Shown here: positions 6,382 through 14,031 of the stretch, in pieces
Layout of the letters: every line of letters begins with the position of its first letter
Numbering within the stretch: the first letter of the stretch is position 1
Notes under the pieces: model-generated
Databases searched by the model: none
Told to the model about the DNA's origin: nothing
The model's input: only the letters and a program-made list of their open reading frames with translations
DNA from: PVC group bacterium
Lineage (GTDB): Bacteria; Verrucomicrobiota; Kiritimatiellia; SS1-B-03-39; UBA6053
Direction of reading: 5' to 3'
Assembly (NCBI GenBank): GCA_003565035.1
Contig: PXDP01000052.1
Location: forward strand, 1 to 17,283
DNA length: 17,283 nt
Made by a program: the position numbers and the translations under genes

Positions 6382-7386
6382 ATGACATCTCCAGTGTTTA
6401 TCCTGATTGTTGAGGCCCTGATCGTGTACTTTATGGTCCTGTGGGCCCATTCGTTGCGTCACCGTTTCGGGCCGGTGCATTTTTATGCGCTGATGGGCGG
6501 TCTTACCGCCGTGATGTCGTGGGTGACTGATGCGGGGATGCGGGTGCAAATTTCGGGCATCTACTTCAATGTGGGCTCCACGGTGTTTTACACTGCGTTG
6601 TTGCTGGGGGTGTTTGTGATTTACGTTTTTGACGGACCGCGCATGACCCGGATTCTGATTTCAACGGTTATCGGGGTTTCGATTATGGTGCCGCTGATTG
6701 CGATGGTGCTGCATGTACAGAACACGCTGCTTGCCGGCGGGACTCTGCAGGATGTGCCGGTGCCCAGTCTCCGCATTAATGCGGCCTCGGTGGTCACCAC
6801 GTTAATTGATTTGGTGTTTCTGGCGATTGTCTGGGAGGCGCTTGGCAAGCCGGGTCTTCGCATGAAACTGGGTATGCGGACATTTTTGACACTGCTGGGG
6901 GTGATGTGGCTGGATGTCCTTTTGTTCACCACGCTGGCGTTCGCGGGGACGGACGGGTATCTGGCCATTATGAAAGGCACGCTGATCAGCCGCTTTTTTA
7001 TCAGCGTGGCCGCGTTTCCGATGCTGTATGTGTATATTCAGCTTCAGAGTCGCCGGAAAGACGTGACGCTGGAAAACCGTCCGGTACTTTCGATTCTGAA
7101 GCAGATTGCCGATATTACCGAGGAACTGCACAGTGCCCACGAGGAGATTCGCCGCCGCAAAGAGGCGGAAGCGGCTTTGCAGAAGGCACTTTCAGAAGTG
7201 AAAACCCTGCGGGGCTTTATTCCCATTTGCGCTGGATGTAAAAAAATCCGGGACGATCAGGGCTTTTGGAAGCAGATTGAGATCTATTTAAAAGAGCATT
7301 CGGAGGCGGAGTTCAGTCATGGCCTTTGTCCCGAGTGTCTGGAGAATTATTATCCGGAAGCGGGGGGGGAGAATCAAAGTGCCTGA
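6382..7386 (+). CDS. Seven-helix membrane sensor-like protein with zinc-binding tail
   Basis: This protein has 334 residues from the ATG at 6382; the open frame extends further upstream, but only as antisense of pyrH. Seven hydrophobic segments are visible at roughly 5-22, 32-50, 60-83, 89-111, 133-152, 167-188 and 200-219. A charged coiled-coil-like linker (about 238-275) follows, then a cytoplasmic tail with CAGC (283-286) and CPEC (316-319). The tail text, from LRGFIPICAGCKKIRDD to HGLCPECLENYYPE, is a module I know from the ends of many sensor kinases and PAS/receiver proteins in Deltaproteobacteria and relatives. No kinase, cyclase or phosphatase domain is present, so output is unknown. 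The membrane half resembles the integral-membrane sensory modules of such proteins; that is inference. Its 3' end overlaps recR by 13 bp, convergently. Confidence 0.75.
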   Translation: MTSPVFILIVEALIVYFMVLWAHSLRHRFGPVHFYALMGGLTAVMSWVTDAGMRVQISGIYFNVGSTVFYTALLLGVFVIYVFDGPRMTRILISTVIGVSIMVPLIAMVLHVQNTLLAGGTLQDVPVPSLRINAASVVTTLIDLVFLAIVWEALGKPGLRMKLGMRTFLTLLGVMWLDVLLFTTLAFAGTDGYLAIMKGTLISRFFISVAAFPMLYVYIQLQSRRKDVTLENRPVLSILKQIADITEELHSAHEEIRRRKEAEAALQKALSEVKTLRGFIPICAGCKKIRDDQGFWKQIEIYLKEHSEAEFSHGLCPECLENYYPEAGGENQSA

Positions 7387-7970
7387 CGGCCTTTCAGGGC
7401 GCGGCTGAGGGTTTCGGGATCGCTGTAGGCGAGGCCGCTGCCGGCGGGGATGCCGAAGGCCAGCCGGGTGATGCGCAGGCCGAGGGGCTGCAGGTGTTCC
7501 GCGAGGTAGGCGGCGGTGGCATCGCTTTCGACATCGGAATTGAGGGCGAGGAGGATTTCGGTGACCCGGTCTTCCTGGATGCGTTGAAGGAGGCGTTCGA
7601 GAATGGGCTGGGTAATGGTTTCCTGCTGATGCGGGGAGAGTTTTCCCTGCAGGCAGAAGTAGTGGCCGTTGAAGGTGCGGGCCTGCTCGAGGATTTGAAT
7701 GTCGGGCGCGCCTTCGACGATGCAGAGGAACGCGGGATCCCGGTTGGAATCGGTGCAGATGCGGCAGGGGACGGCCTCGACGGAGGTGAGGTTGCCGCAG
7801 CGGGGACAGAGGGTGAGTTCGCGGGCGGCGCGGTCGAGCGCGCTTTGCAGATCGCGGAGCAGGGCCTGATTCCGCAGGATAAGGCGGTACGCCATGCGTT
7901 CGGCGGTGCGCCGCCCGATTCCGGGGAGCCGGGCGAGCACGCGAATCAGGTTCTGCAACGCTTCGGGCAT
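7374..7970 (-). CDS. recR: Recombination protein RecR
   Basis: This 198-residue protein is the standard length of RecR, which with RecO (and RecF) loads RecA at gaps. A helix-hairpin-helix lies near residues 10-30 (LPGIGRRTAERMAYRL). The four-cysteine zinc site is C55, C58, C69 and C72. The Toprim domain begins around residue 82 (LCIVEGAPDIQILEQ, with E86). The C-terminus carries SDVESDATAAYLAEHL and ITRLAFGIPAGSGLAYSD, both diagnostic. The gene starts 4 bp after ybaB on the same strand, in the conserved dnaX-ybaB-recR order, and overlaps the convergent membrane-protein gene by 13 bp. Confidence 0.97.
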   Translation of the reverse strand: MPEALQNLIRVLARLPGIGRRTAERMAYRLILRNQALLRDLQSALDRAARELTLCPRCGNLTSVEAVPCRICTDSNRDPAFLCIVEGAPDIQILEQARTFNGHYFCLQGKLSPHQQETITQPILERLLQRIQEDRVTEILLALNSDVESDATAAYLAEHLQPLGLRITRLAFGIPAGSGLAYSDPETLSRALKGRQAL

Positions 7971-7974
7971 GGGC

Positions 7975-8289
7975 TTACAGGCTCATGCCGGGGATGTTCA
8001 GTCCTTTGGTGATTTCCCCCATTTCCTCGCTCATGGTTTCCCGGCCGAGCTTCAGGGCACCGGATACGGCGGTGAAGACGAGGTCCTGGAGCATGTCGAC
8101 ATCATCGGGATCGACAACTTTGGGGTCGATTTGAATGGCCTTGAGGGTTCCGTCGCAGGTGGCGCGGGCGGTGACCATGCCGCCGCCGGAGGTGAATTCC
8201 ACCTCCCGCTGGGAGAGTTCGTCCTGCATTTGCGTCATTTTTGCCTGCATGGCCTGGGCCTGTTTCATCATTTTCATCATGTTTGCCAT
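7975..8289 (-). CDS. ybaB: YbaB/EbfC nucleoid-associated protein
   Basis: This 104-residue member of the YbaB/EbfC family is a small dimeric DNA-binding protein that coats the nucleoid. The N-terminal helix is methionine-rich (MANMMKMMKQAQAMQAKM), followed by the sheet reading VEFTSGGGMVTARATCDG and IQIDPKVVDPDDVDMLQDLV. I choose the ATG at 8289 over the TTG at 8292 because GGAGAA (8295-8300, minus strand) is five bases from the ATG and only two from the TTG. The gene sits between dnaX and recR, as in most bacteria. Confidence 0.95.
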   Translation of the reverse strand: MANMMKMMKQAQAMQAKMTQMQDELSQREVEFTSGGGMVTARATCDGTLKAIQIDPKVVDPDDVDMLQDLVFTAVSGALKLGRETMSEEMGEITKGLNIPGMSL

Positions 8290-8331
8290 CAATATTCTCC
8301 GGATGGGGGTTGGAGGAGGGGGTAAAAAAAA

Positions 8332-10076
8332 TCAGGGTTGAATTTCGACGATATCGCCGTGGAAGACTTCGAGGACGTCCCGGACGGTTTGATTACGCAA
8401 CCAGGCCTGCGGATTCAAGCCCGCGCTTTTGGAATCGAATTCGCCGGGGGGGGCTTGGCCTTGTCCGGATGGGGGGGACGTGGTGTCCACGGCTTTGCGG
8501 GACCAGCGCACGGGGTGGTCGAGCAGTGAAAAATCGACGTGAACGGAATGTCCGAGGACTTTTTGAAAAAAATGGCGGAGGCTGCCGGGGTCGAGGCGGC
8601 GTGCGTGATCGAGATCTTCGGCGAATTCGGGATCGAAGCCGATTTTGAGGTGAGTGCCGGACAGGGCGGTGGGCCAGGAGTCGCGGAGGAGATGCTGGAG
8701 GGCGGGCTGAACAACGGCGCAGTGGTCGACGAGTTCGGGCCAGTTGTCCTGGAGTTCTTTGAGGGTCCGGATTTGGGGGTTCTCGGTCTGCGGAGCGTCG
8801 GCGGGGACGGGGGGCGGCGGTTCTGACGCGGCGGGGGTGGGGGCGTCAGGGAACGGATCGGAGCGTTTGGGAGCCGGGGACGGTTCAGGGGCCGGGGTTA
8901 CTTTTTTTTTTCCGGGGCGGCGCTTTCGGCGGGGAGTCCGGCTTTAAGAGCCTGCACCTGGCGGAGAACTTCGTCGAGGGTGACATGCTGGGCGGCGCGG
9001 GCGGCACGGATGAGGCTGGTTTCGAGCAGGGTGCGCTTGGACAGGCTGTATTTCAGGCGGGATTCGGCTTCGAGGAGGGTGTCGAGCAGGTTGGAGACGC
9101 GGGCGGGATCGACGCGGGCGGCCTGTTGGCGGACGACCTCGAGCTGGCTGTCGGTGAGTTCCTGCAGCAGTTCGTTTTCGGGACTGTAGGCCTGGATGAG
9201 AACGTTGCGGAGGTGTTCGAGGAGATCGATGAGGACGCGTTCGAGGTCTTTTCCGGTTTCGTCGAAGCGGGCGATGGCGTTGAGGAGCCCCCGAATGTCG
9301 TGGGAGAGGATGGCGCCGGCGAGGTCCTCGAGGTTGCGCTGGGAGACGAGGCCGAAAACGCTGAGGACATCTTCTTCGGCAAGGTCTTTTCCGCGGAAGG
9401 CGATGAGCTGATCGAGGGCGGACTGGGCATCGCGCATGCCGCCCTGGGAGCCGCGGGCGATGGCGACGAGGGCATCCATGGAGGCATTGACATCCTCGGC
9501 TTCGCAAATGACGCGGAGTCGGTCGGCAATGTCCCGGGAGAGGATGCGGCGCAGGTCGAAGCGCTGGCAGCGGGACATGATGGTGGCGGGAATTTTCTGC
9601 GGCTCGGTGGTGGCGAAGAAGGATTTGACGTGCGGGGGGGGCTCTTCGAGGGTCTTGAGCAGGGCGTTGAACGCGCTGGTGGAGAGCATGTGGACTTCGT
9701 CGATGATGTAAATCTTGTACCGGGAGTTGTTGGCGCCGAATTTGGCGTTTTCGCGGATTTCGCGGACGGCATCTACGCTGTTATTACTGGCACCGTCGAT
9801 TTCGAGGACATCCATGGAGGTGCCGGCGGTGATTTCGCGGCAGCGGTTGCAGGTGTTGCAGGGGTCGATGGTGGGCCCGTTTTCGCAGTTGAGGCATTTG
9901 GCGAAGATGCGGGCGGTGGTGGTTTTTCCGGTGCCCCGGGGGCCGACAAAGAGGTAGGCATGGGCAACGCGGTCGCGTTCGATCGCGCGGGCCAGGGTCT
10001 CGGTGATATGAGCCTGGCCCACCACGTCGGCGAAGCGTTGGGGTCGGTATTTTCGGGCGATGACTTCGTATGCCAT
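8332..10076 (-). CDS. dnaX: DNA polymerase III tau subunit, made by -1 frameshift
   Basis: Reading from 10076, the frame meets a TAA at 8900-8898. Re-reading the G at 8901 in the -1 frame opens 189 further codons ending at a TGA at 8332-8334, for a total of 581 residues. The added part starts with a proline-rich linker (VTPAPEPSPAPKRSDPFPDA). It then has a folded region containing LKELQDNWPELVDHC, GTHLKIGFDPEFAEDL and FFQKVLGHSVHVDF, the pattern of tau domains that bind polymerase alpha and the helicase. The open -1 frame has sensible composition throughout and stops just before ybaB (42 bp). Tau holds the polymerases together at the fork. Slippage could be ribosomal or transcriptional; a homopolymer sequencing error that makes tau the only product is the alternative. 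Confidence 0.8.
8898..10076 (-). CDS. dnaX: DNA polymerase III gamma subunit (in-frame dnaX product)
   Basis: This 392-residue clamp-loader ATPase loads the sliding clamp on primed DNA. The N-terminus MAYEVIARKYRPQRFADVVG is diagnostic. Walker A is GPRGTGKT (45-52), the zinc module is C64, C73, C76 and C79 (the same positions as in E. coli DnaX), the Walker B box is DEVHMLS and the sensor/arginine-finger region reads SRCQRFDLRR. Domain III ends near residue 380. The frame then stops directly after a ten-A run, leaving a lysine tail (PEKKK), the classical shape of a gamma product. The ATG at 10076 is supported by AAGGA five bases upstream. The SRP RNA gene lies 28 bp upstream on the same strand. 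Confidence 0.95.
   Translation of the reverse strand: MAYEVIARKYRPQRFADVVGQAHITETLARAIERDRVAHAYLFVGPRGTGKTTTARIFAKCLNCENGPTIDPCNTCNRCREITAGTSMDVLEIDGASNNSVDAVREIRENAKFGANNSRYKIYIIDEVHMLSTSAFNALLKTLEEPPPHVKSFFATTEPQKIPATIMSRCQRFDLRRILSRDIADRLRVICEAEDVNASMDALVAIARGSQGGMRDAQSALDQLIAFRGKDLAEEDVLSVFGLVSQRNLEDLAGAILSHDIRGLLNAIARFDETGKDLERVLIDLLEHLRNVLIQAYSPENELLQELTDSQLEVVRQQAARVDPARVSNLLDTLLEAESRLKYSLSKRTLLETSLIRAARAAQHVTLDEVLRQVQALKAGLPAESAAPEKKK
8901..8911 (-). promoter_or_regulatory. Slippery site for gamma/tau frameshifting
   Basis: On the minus strand ten A are followed by G and then TAA. In frame the codons are GAA AAA AAA AAG TAA, so the last seven bases form A AAA AAG, the heptamer used by E. 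coli dnaX, with a stop codon directly next. A run of ten A could also cause RNA polymerase slippage, as described for Thermus dnaX. I see no strong stem-loop after it (the next bases are C-rich and lack G partners) and no Shine-Dalgarno-like stimulator before it. Confidence 0.75.
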
Positions 10077-10104
10077 AAGATTCCTTGCGGGGGGATTTGT
10101 CCGC

Positions 10105-10245
10105 GAGTTCCGGCGACCCGGCTCAGGCCAGGCGGTCTACGGCGCCCGGACAACTGGTCTTAGTGCTGCTGCCTTCCGGCCCTGACACGGTTCGTCCGTG
10201 TCCGTCGCATAGGACCCAGCCTTCAACACCGGATCACCGGAACTC
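10105..10245 (-). ncRNA. ffs: Signal recognition particle RNA (4.5S-type)
   Basis: On the minus strand 10186-10166 reads GTCAGGGCCGGAAGGCAGCA and continues with GC: the SRP domain IV apical loop with its GGAA tetraloop and the Ffh-binding internal loop. The ends pair as well. The 17 bases at 10245-10229 are complementary to those at 10121-10105 throughout, with two G-U wobbles. The whole folds as one long hairpin of about 141 nt, slightly longer than the E. coli 114-nt RNA, with no room for an Alu domain. It guides membrane-protein ribosomes to the translocon with Ffh and FtsY. Placement just upstream of dnaX is known in several bacteria. The ends are set by the outer helix and may be off by a few bases. 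Confidence 0.9.
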
Positions 10246-10265
10246 ACGTTCAAATCATTGTTGGG

Positions 10266-10290
10266 TTCCCCTAGCTTATCTTGAGGGGAA
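10266..10290. terminator. Stem-loop between nuclease gene and SRP RNA
   Basis: TTCCCCT (10266-10272) and AGGGGAA (10284-10290) form a perfect 7-bp stem with an 11-base loop. It lies between the end of the nuclease gene and the start of the SRP RNA gene, both on the minus strand, where a terminator would be useful. No T run follows on either strand, so it may instead be an operator or an mRNA 3'-end structure. Confidence 0.25.
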
Positions 10291-10328
10291 TGGCAAGCAG
10301 GGTCCTGCATATTAAGGGAATTAGCGAA

Positions 10329-12371
10329 TCACCAGTCCAGTTCGATGAGGAGGGGATCGTGATCGCTGCCGCGCAGGGGAAGCTCTCCGGCGGGGGCATC
10401 GGGAAAATCGGCGTTGATATGGAGAAAACTTGCCCAGACCAGTTTTTCCTGAAGGTTCGGGGAAAGAAAGAGGTGATCGAGGGTGCCGGCGTGGGCGCGG
10501 AAGACGTAGCTGTAGGCGTTGGCGGGATCGCGTTCCATGATCCAGTCGTAGGTGTTGAACATGCCGGCGCGGTAGATGGAGCCGAGCTGGTCGAGCGGGG
10601 GCCAGAACGGGTCGTCGGGGCGGGCGTAGTGGTTGAGGTCGCCGCCGACGATAACCCCGTCTTCAGGAAAATGCTTTTTGAGAGATGCGGCAATGGCGGC
10701 GTTGACATTAGCCTGATGGGTGCGGCGTTCGGTGCGCTGGTCCGGACGGGCACTGAAGTGATTGTTCAGCAGCCAGAGGACCCGGCCGGGTTCGGCGCGT
10801 TCTCTGAGGCCGAACACCTGGACGGCCCGTGAAAAAACGCTGCTCAGGTCGGAGGGGGCTTCGGCCTCAAAGTAAAAGTTGAAGGCTTTGGGGTTGACCA
10901 CGTCTGAATTCATTCCGAAGGGTTTCAAATCCAGAGGGAGCACCGGATTTTCGCCGAGGACGGGGTGGTCGGCTTCTGCGTGGACCGGTTCGAAGGTTTC
11001 GGGGCAGTACATGAAGGCGGTGATGATGCCGCGGAGGTCGCCCGCGTTCCGGTTGACGGCGCTGGCGTAGACGGGCCCGCCCTGTGCGACGATTTCGAGG
11101 ATGAGTTCCTGAACGGCGTCCAGTTCGCCGTCCGCGTTGTTGACGGTGCCGAACACCATGCCGTCGGGGGTGAGCACGGCGATGTCCTGGTTCTCAATTT
11201 CCTGAAGCATGATGATTTGCGGGGCGCGCATGGCGTGGACAATCTGATCGGCGACGATCCGCAATTGCTCGCGGTATTCGGCATCGGAACCGGGCAGATA
11301 CGTAAAGGGGGGGCGGACATGACCGCTTCCGGGGTTGGAAGGGAAATCGGTGTCGCTGAAGGGATTGTCCACAAAGTCGTAGAGGTTCTCGATGTTGTAG
11401 GTGGCGATACGCAGGCGGTTTTCGGAACCTTCGGGCACGGGGATGTACCAGGATGCGGGGGATTCGCCGCCGCGCCATTCGGGGAGGTGCTCCACCTGCA
11501 GGACGTAATTCCCGAAACTGTAGTGAAGGCCTCCGGTGAGGGCTTCGGGAAAGAGGGTGCCGGTTTTCCAGGGGGGGAGGCGCGGATGGCCGTCGGGTTC
11601 CCGGCCGCGCAGCCCGAGACTGCCGAGGACGAGCCTCATGCCGTGTCCATCGAGCCGGTGCTCTTCGGGAACACCGCTGAGGGGGTGCGGTCCGCGGAAC
11701 AGCCTGCGTTCGGCCGCGCGCTCGCGGGCCAAATTGGGGTTTTCGGCGGTTGTGACCCAAATTTGGTAATCCGCGTTGCGATTGTTGGGAAAGGAGCCCG
11801 AGACACTGGCGGCACCGGGATTGAGCGAGACCCTCATGCCTTCGTGGCGTTCGAGTATGCGATGGGTTTCCGCTGGGTCGATGGACAATTCGAGCGGTGT
11901 GGGGGGCAGCAGCTCATCCAGGTCGCCTCCGGTTTGTTGTTCGAGCAGGACCGCCTCCGCGAGTTCGGTTTGCCCGAAGCGCTCGTTCACCACGCCGCGG
12001 AGGGTGACAAGGTCCCCCAAGGCCAGTGGGGACATCTCCTGAGCGTCGGTCCGCAGGTTGATTTCAGCGCCGATGTAGACAAAAATGCCATCGGAACTGA
12101 GCGGGTCGCCGTCCGCTTCGGCGGGCAGATCCTGAATCATGATGCCGAAAAGGTCATGACCCGCAGCCGCCTGCCAGCGGATAATCTGATGGACGACTCC
12201 GCGGAGGATGACGGTTTCGCCCACAAGCGGGGAGCGGTGGCGGAGTCCGTCATCCGCAGCGGTGACCCGGCCCTGAACAGCGCCAATGGGCAATCGGTCG
12301 GGATAGGGGCCGGCGGCAAAGGCGCTTTGCAGGAGAAGCGCCGCGAAAAAAAGGCGGTTGAACATTTTCAT
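10329..12371 (-). CDS. Secreted OB-fold/EEP-family nuclease-like protein
   Basis: This 680-residue protein has a signal peptide (MKMFNRLFFAALLLQSAFAA), so it is exported. Residues about 28-145 form an OB-fold-like region with two LRGVV strands (VILRGVV and VTLRGVV). The endonuclease/exonuclease/phosphatase domain spans about 320-680 with the expected sites: N326 in ATYNIENL, E391 in MLQEIEN, N537/H538 in LLNNHFSAR, D578/N580 in GGDLNHY, D632/H633 in TLDHLFLS and D670/H671 in GSDHDPL. All catalytic positions are intact. The architecture resembles extracellular nucleases of the ExeM/NucH type used to digest environmental DNA, but a phosphodiesterase acting on another substrate cannot be excluded. 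The gene begins 9 bp after the sensor-like gene at 12381, so the two are probably co-transcribed. M3 is an alternative start. Confidence 0.85.
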   Translation of the reverse strand: MKMFNRLFFAALLLQSAFAAGPYPDRLPIGAVQGRVTAADDGLRHRSPLVGETVILRGVVHQIIRWQAAAGHDLFGIMIQDLPAEADGDPLSSDGIFVYIGAEINLRTDAQEMSPLALGDLVTLRGVVNERFGQTELAEAVLLEQQTGGDLDELLPPTPLELSIDPAETHRILERHEGMRVSLNPGAASVSGSFPNNRNADYQIWVTTAENPNLARERAAERRLFRGPHPLSGVPEEHRLDGHGMRLVLGSLGLRGREPDGHPRLPPWKTGTLFPEALTGGLHYSFGNYVLQVEHLPEWRGGESPASWYIPVPEGSENRLRIATYNIENLYDFVDNPFSDTDFPSNPGSGHVRPPFTYLPGSDAEYREQLRIVADQIVHAMRAPQIIMLQEIENQDIAVLTPDGMVFGTVNNADGELDAVQELILEIVAQGGPVYASAVNRNAGDLRGIITAFMYCPETFEPVHAEADHPVLGENPVLPLDLKPFGMNSDVVNPKAFNFYFEAEAPSDLSSVFSRAVQVFGLRERAEPGRVLWLLNNHFSARPDQRTERRTHQANVNAAIAASLKKHFPEDGVIVGGDLNHYARPDDPFWPPLDQLGSIYRAGMFNTYDWIMERDPANAYSYVFRAHAGTLDHLFLSPNLQEKLVWASFLHINADFPDAPAGELPLRGSDHDPLLIELDW

Positions 12372-12380
12372 AAAGCTCGG

Positions 12381-13265
12381 TCAGGTTGAGGCCCGTTCCT
12401 TGATCCCGACAGGATCGAGGCGGGTAAATTTCGGAACCTCCCCGCCTTTCATGAGTTTGTCAAGTAATTCGGCGGCCTGAAATCCAATTTGTTCGCCGGG
12501 CATCATGACGCTGCTGAGGGGCGGGGTACAGGATTCACAGTAATACCTGTTGTTGTCGACGCCGAGAATTGCAACATCTTTGGGGACCACCAGGTCATAA
12601 TACCGACAGCCGTCGCAAAGTTGCACGGCCATGCGGTCCATGGCCATGAACGCGCCGAAGGGCTTTTCGATCTGGGTCAGGAAGTGAAACGCACTGAACG
12701 GGGAGGAGTCCAGAAGGGGGGAGAGCGGGTCGGCATGAATGGCATCCATGCATTTATTTTCGCTCCAGACCCACCACCAGGCGGGAAGCTTGTGTTTCTG
12801 GCAGTAGCTGCGCACCCCCTGCCAGCGGTCGATTTCAAAATTCCAGTTCATGCCGGAGACATAGAGGATTTTTTTCAGGCCTTTTTCGTGAAGGTATCGG
12901 GCACCCATCTCACCAATTGAGCCGGGGGTGGCACTGAGTTGGGGAAAGGGGGAGTCCGGGAGAAGGGCGGCGATATCGATCACCGGGCCACCCCAGGCCT
13001 GAAGCTGCTCCATACGTTTGTGATCGGTGACATTGGCGATGATGCCCTGAAGATTGGGTGTGCGCAACAGGGTCTTCAGGAGATACTCCTGGTGTCCGGC
13101 ATCGCGAAGCACCCACTGTGGCCGCTGCGTGCGGAATTGGTTGATGCCTTTGAGAATTTGAGCATCATAGCCGGCAGGGTTGAACCCCACAAGGCCTATG
13201 TTTTCCCATTGACTGTTGATCGATTCGTACAGCCGCAGGGCATCGGGATGGGTTTCAATATGCAT
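12381..13265 (-). CDS. XylR/LacI-type ligand-binding domain without DNA-binding domain
   Basis: This protein has 294 residues from the ATG at 13265. The fold is that of a periplasmic-binding-protein-like sensor as found in XylR (AraC-type) and LacI regulators: the start resembles NIGLVGFNPAGYDAQILKGI, and the end has the diagnostic DVAILGVDNNRYYCESC then PPLSSVMMPGEQIGFQAAEL. In XylR the AraC helix-turn-helix follows right after the segment equivalent to LDPVGIKERAST; here a stop codon falls at that point and the nuclease gene begins 9 bp later. No N-terminal LacI-type helix-turn-helix is present either. A longer frame to 13466 exists, but it adds no recognisable domain and would cover the promoter of the divergent gene. 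It may be a truncated regulator or a standalone sensor. Confidence 0.7.
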   Translation of the reverse strand: MHIETHPDALRLYESINSQWENIGLVGFNPAGYDAQILKGINQFRTQRPQWVLRDAGHQEYLLKTLLRTPNLQGIIANVTDHKRMEQLQAWGGPVIDIAALLPDSPFPQLSATPGSIGEMGARYLHEKGLKKILYVSGMNWNFEIDRWQGVRSYCQKHKLPAWWWVWSENKCMDAIHADPLSPLLDSSPFSAFHFLTQIEKPFGAFMAMDRMAVQLCDGCRYYDLVVPKDVAILGVDNNRYYCESCTPPLSSVMMPGEQIGFQAAELLDKLMKGGEVPKFTRLDPVGIKERAST

Positions 13266-13346
13266 AATTTTCGAGGATAGATCATTCCAATGAAAAAAGG
13301 AAGCTGTTTTTTGGCGGCCCGGCGGCCCAAGGGTATGATAATGACT

Positions 13347-13375
13347 TTGACATCGATAGGTTTTCGTTCTAAAAT
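13347..13375 (+). promoter_or_regulatory. Near-consensus sigma-70 promoter of the zinc-ribbon gene
   Basis: A perfect TTGACA (13347-13352) and TAAAAT (13370-13375, five of six) are separated by exactly 17 bases. Transcription would start near 13382, about 23 bases before the ATG at 13405. It is the best promoter match I see in the window, and it argues against extending the divergent sensor gene beyond 13265. Confidence 0.65.
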
Positions 13376-13404
13376 GCGATACACTGTTCATTACGAGATC
13401 CATT

Positions 13405-14028
13405 ATGACAAAACCAAGTGCTGATTTAACTTTATTGATTACGGGAAATGATCCGGACCTGTTCACATGGTTTGTCGAGGATTCTATGGCGGAAGACGGG
13501 GGCGAAGGCGGATTTGAGATGCGGGTTGGCGGACAGGTGGTTCATCTTTTCATCGGAGAGACCCTTCCTGACGTGACGGTTTCAGAACTGGACGGCTGTT
13601 TTTGTTTGGTGCGGTTTGTGGATAAACTGGGGATGCAGGCGCTGACGCGGCAGCTGAAAGAGCTCTCAGACCGGGTGAGTATTCCCATTCATTTTTTGCT
13701 GTACCGGAAGGCGAACGAGCAGGATTTCAAGATGAGCTGTCCGTTTTGCGGTCAGAAGCTCTGGGTACGCGATGCGGATTTGGATAAGCGGGGGCGCTGT
13801 CCGAGTTGCAAAAAGGGCTTCACGCTTCCAAGGCAGGAAGACCAGGTGATTGAGTTGCTGGGGCTCAGGCAGGATGCGCCGGTGTACCGGGTTGTGCACG
13901 GGGACGCTTCCTCTGTGACGGCGGCCGTGCGGCTCTTTTTGAAGCGCAAAACCGACCGGGATGCCCTGATGTCTACGAAAGAAATTTTTCGGAAAAATCA
14001 GGAAACGATGAATGTCAATTTGGAGTGA
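13405..14028 (+). CDS. Zinc-ribbon protein of unknown function
   Basis: I do not recognise the family of this 207-residue protein. Residues 8-105 read as an alternating alpha/beta domain (DLTLLITGNDPDLF, VVHLFIGETLP, GCFCLVRFVDK, IPIHFLLYRK), loosely like a degenerate small-GTPase or receiver fold but without a P-loop or phosphoacceptor pattern I would trust. A zinc ribbon follows with C112, C115, C132 and C135, then a C-terminal region of about 65 residues with basic patches. No signal peptide or membrane helix is seen, so it is cytoplasmic. It has its own strong promoter and ends 3 bp from the convergent UDG-like gene. Its zinc-ribbon spacing equals that of the kinase at 15918, suggesting a shared module. 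Confidence 0.75.
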   Translation: MTKPSADLTLLITGNDPDLFTWFVEDSMAEDGGEGGFEMRVGGQVVHLFIGETLPDVTVSELDGCFCLVRFVDKLGMQALTRQLKELSDRVSIPIHFLLYRKANEQDFKMSCPFCGQKLWVRDADLDKRGRCPSCKKGFTLPRQEDQVIELLGLRQDAPVYRVVHGDASSVTAAVRLFLKRKTDRDALMSTKEIFRKNQETMNVNLE

Positions 14029-14031
14029 CCG

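Noticed and set aside
8539..8826. Short + strand frame in the apparent gap between dnaX and ybaB
   Set aside because: The interval is explained by the tau extension on the minus strand, which has family-like content; the + frame is its antisense.
8985..10163. 392-codon + strand frame opposite dnaX
   Set aside because: It mirrors dnaX codon use, has Gly/Asp/Glu-rich low-information content, and runs into the SRP RNA gene.
10291..10309. TGGCA...TGCA text resembling a sigma-54 promoter
   Set aside because: The distance between the GG and GC elements is wrong for a -24/-12 promoter, and it overlaps a small GCAGG/CCTGC dyad that explains the look.
10965..12389. 474-codon + strand frame opposite the nuclease gene
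   Set aside because: It is antisense to an intact catalytic domain with a signal peptide; its own translation shows no motif or membrane segment.
13266..13466. Longer N-terminus for the sensor-like gene (start at 13466)
   Set aside because: The extra 67 residues contain no helix-turn-helix or signal peptide and would cover the near-consensus promoter and first codons of the divergent zinc-ribbon gene.
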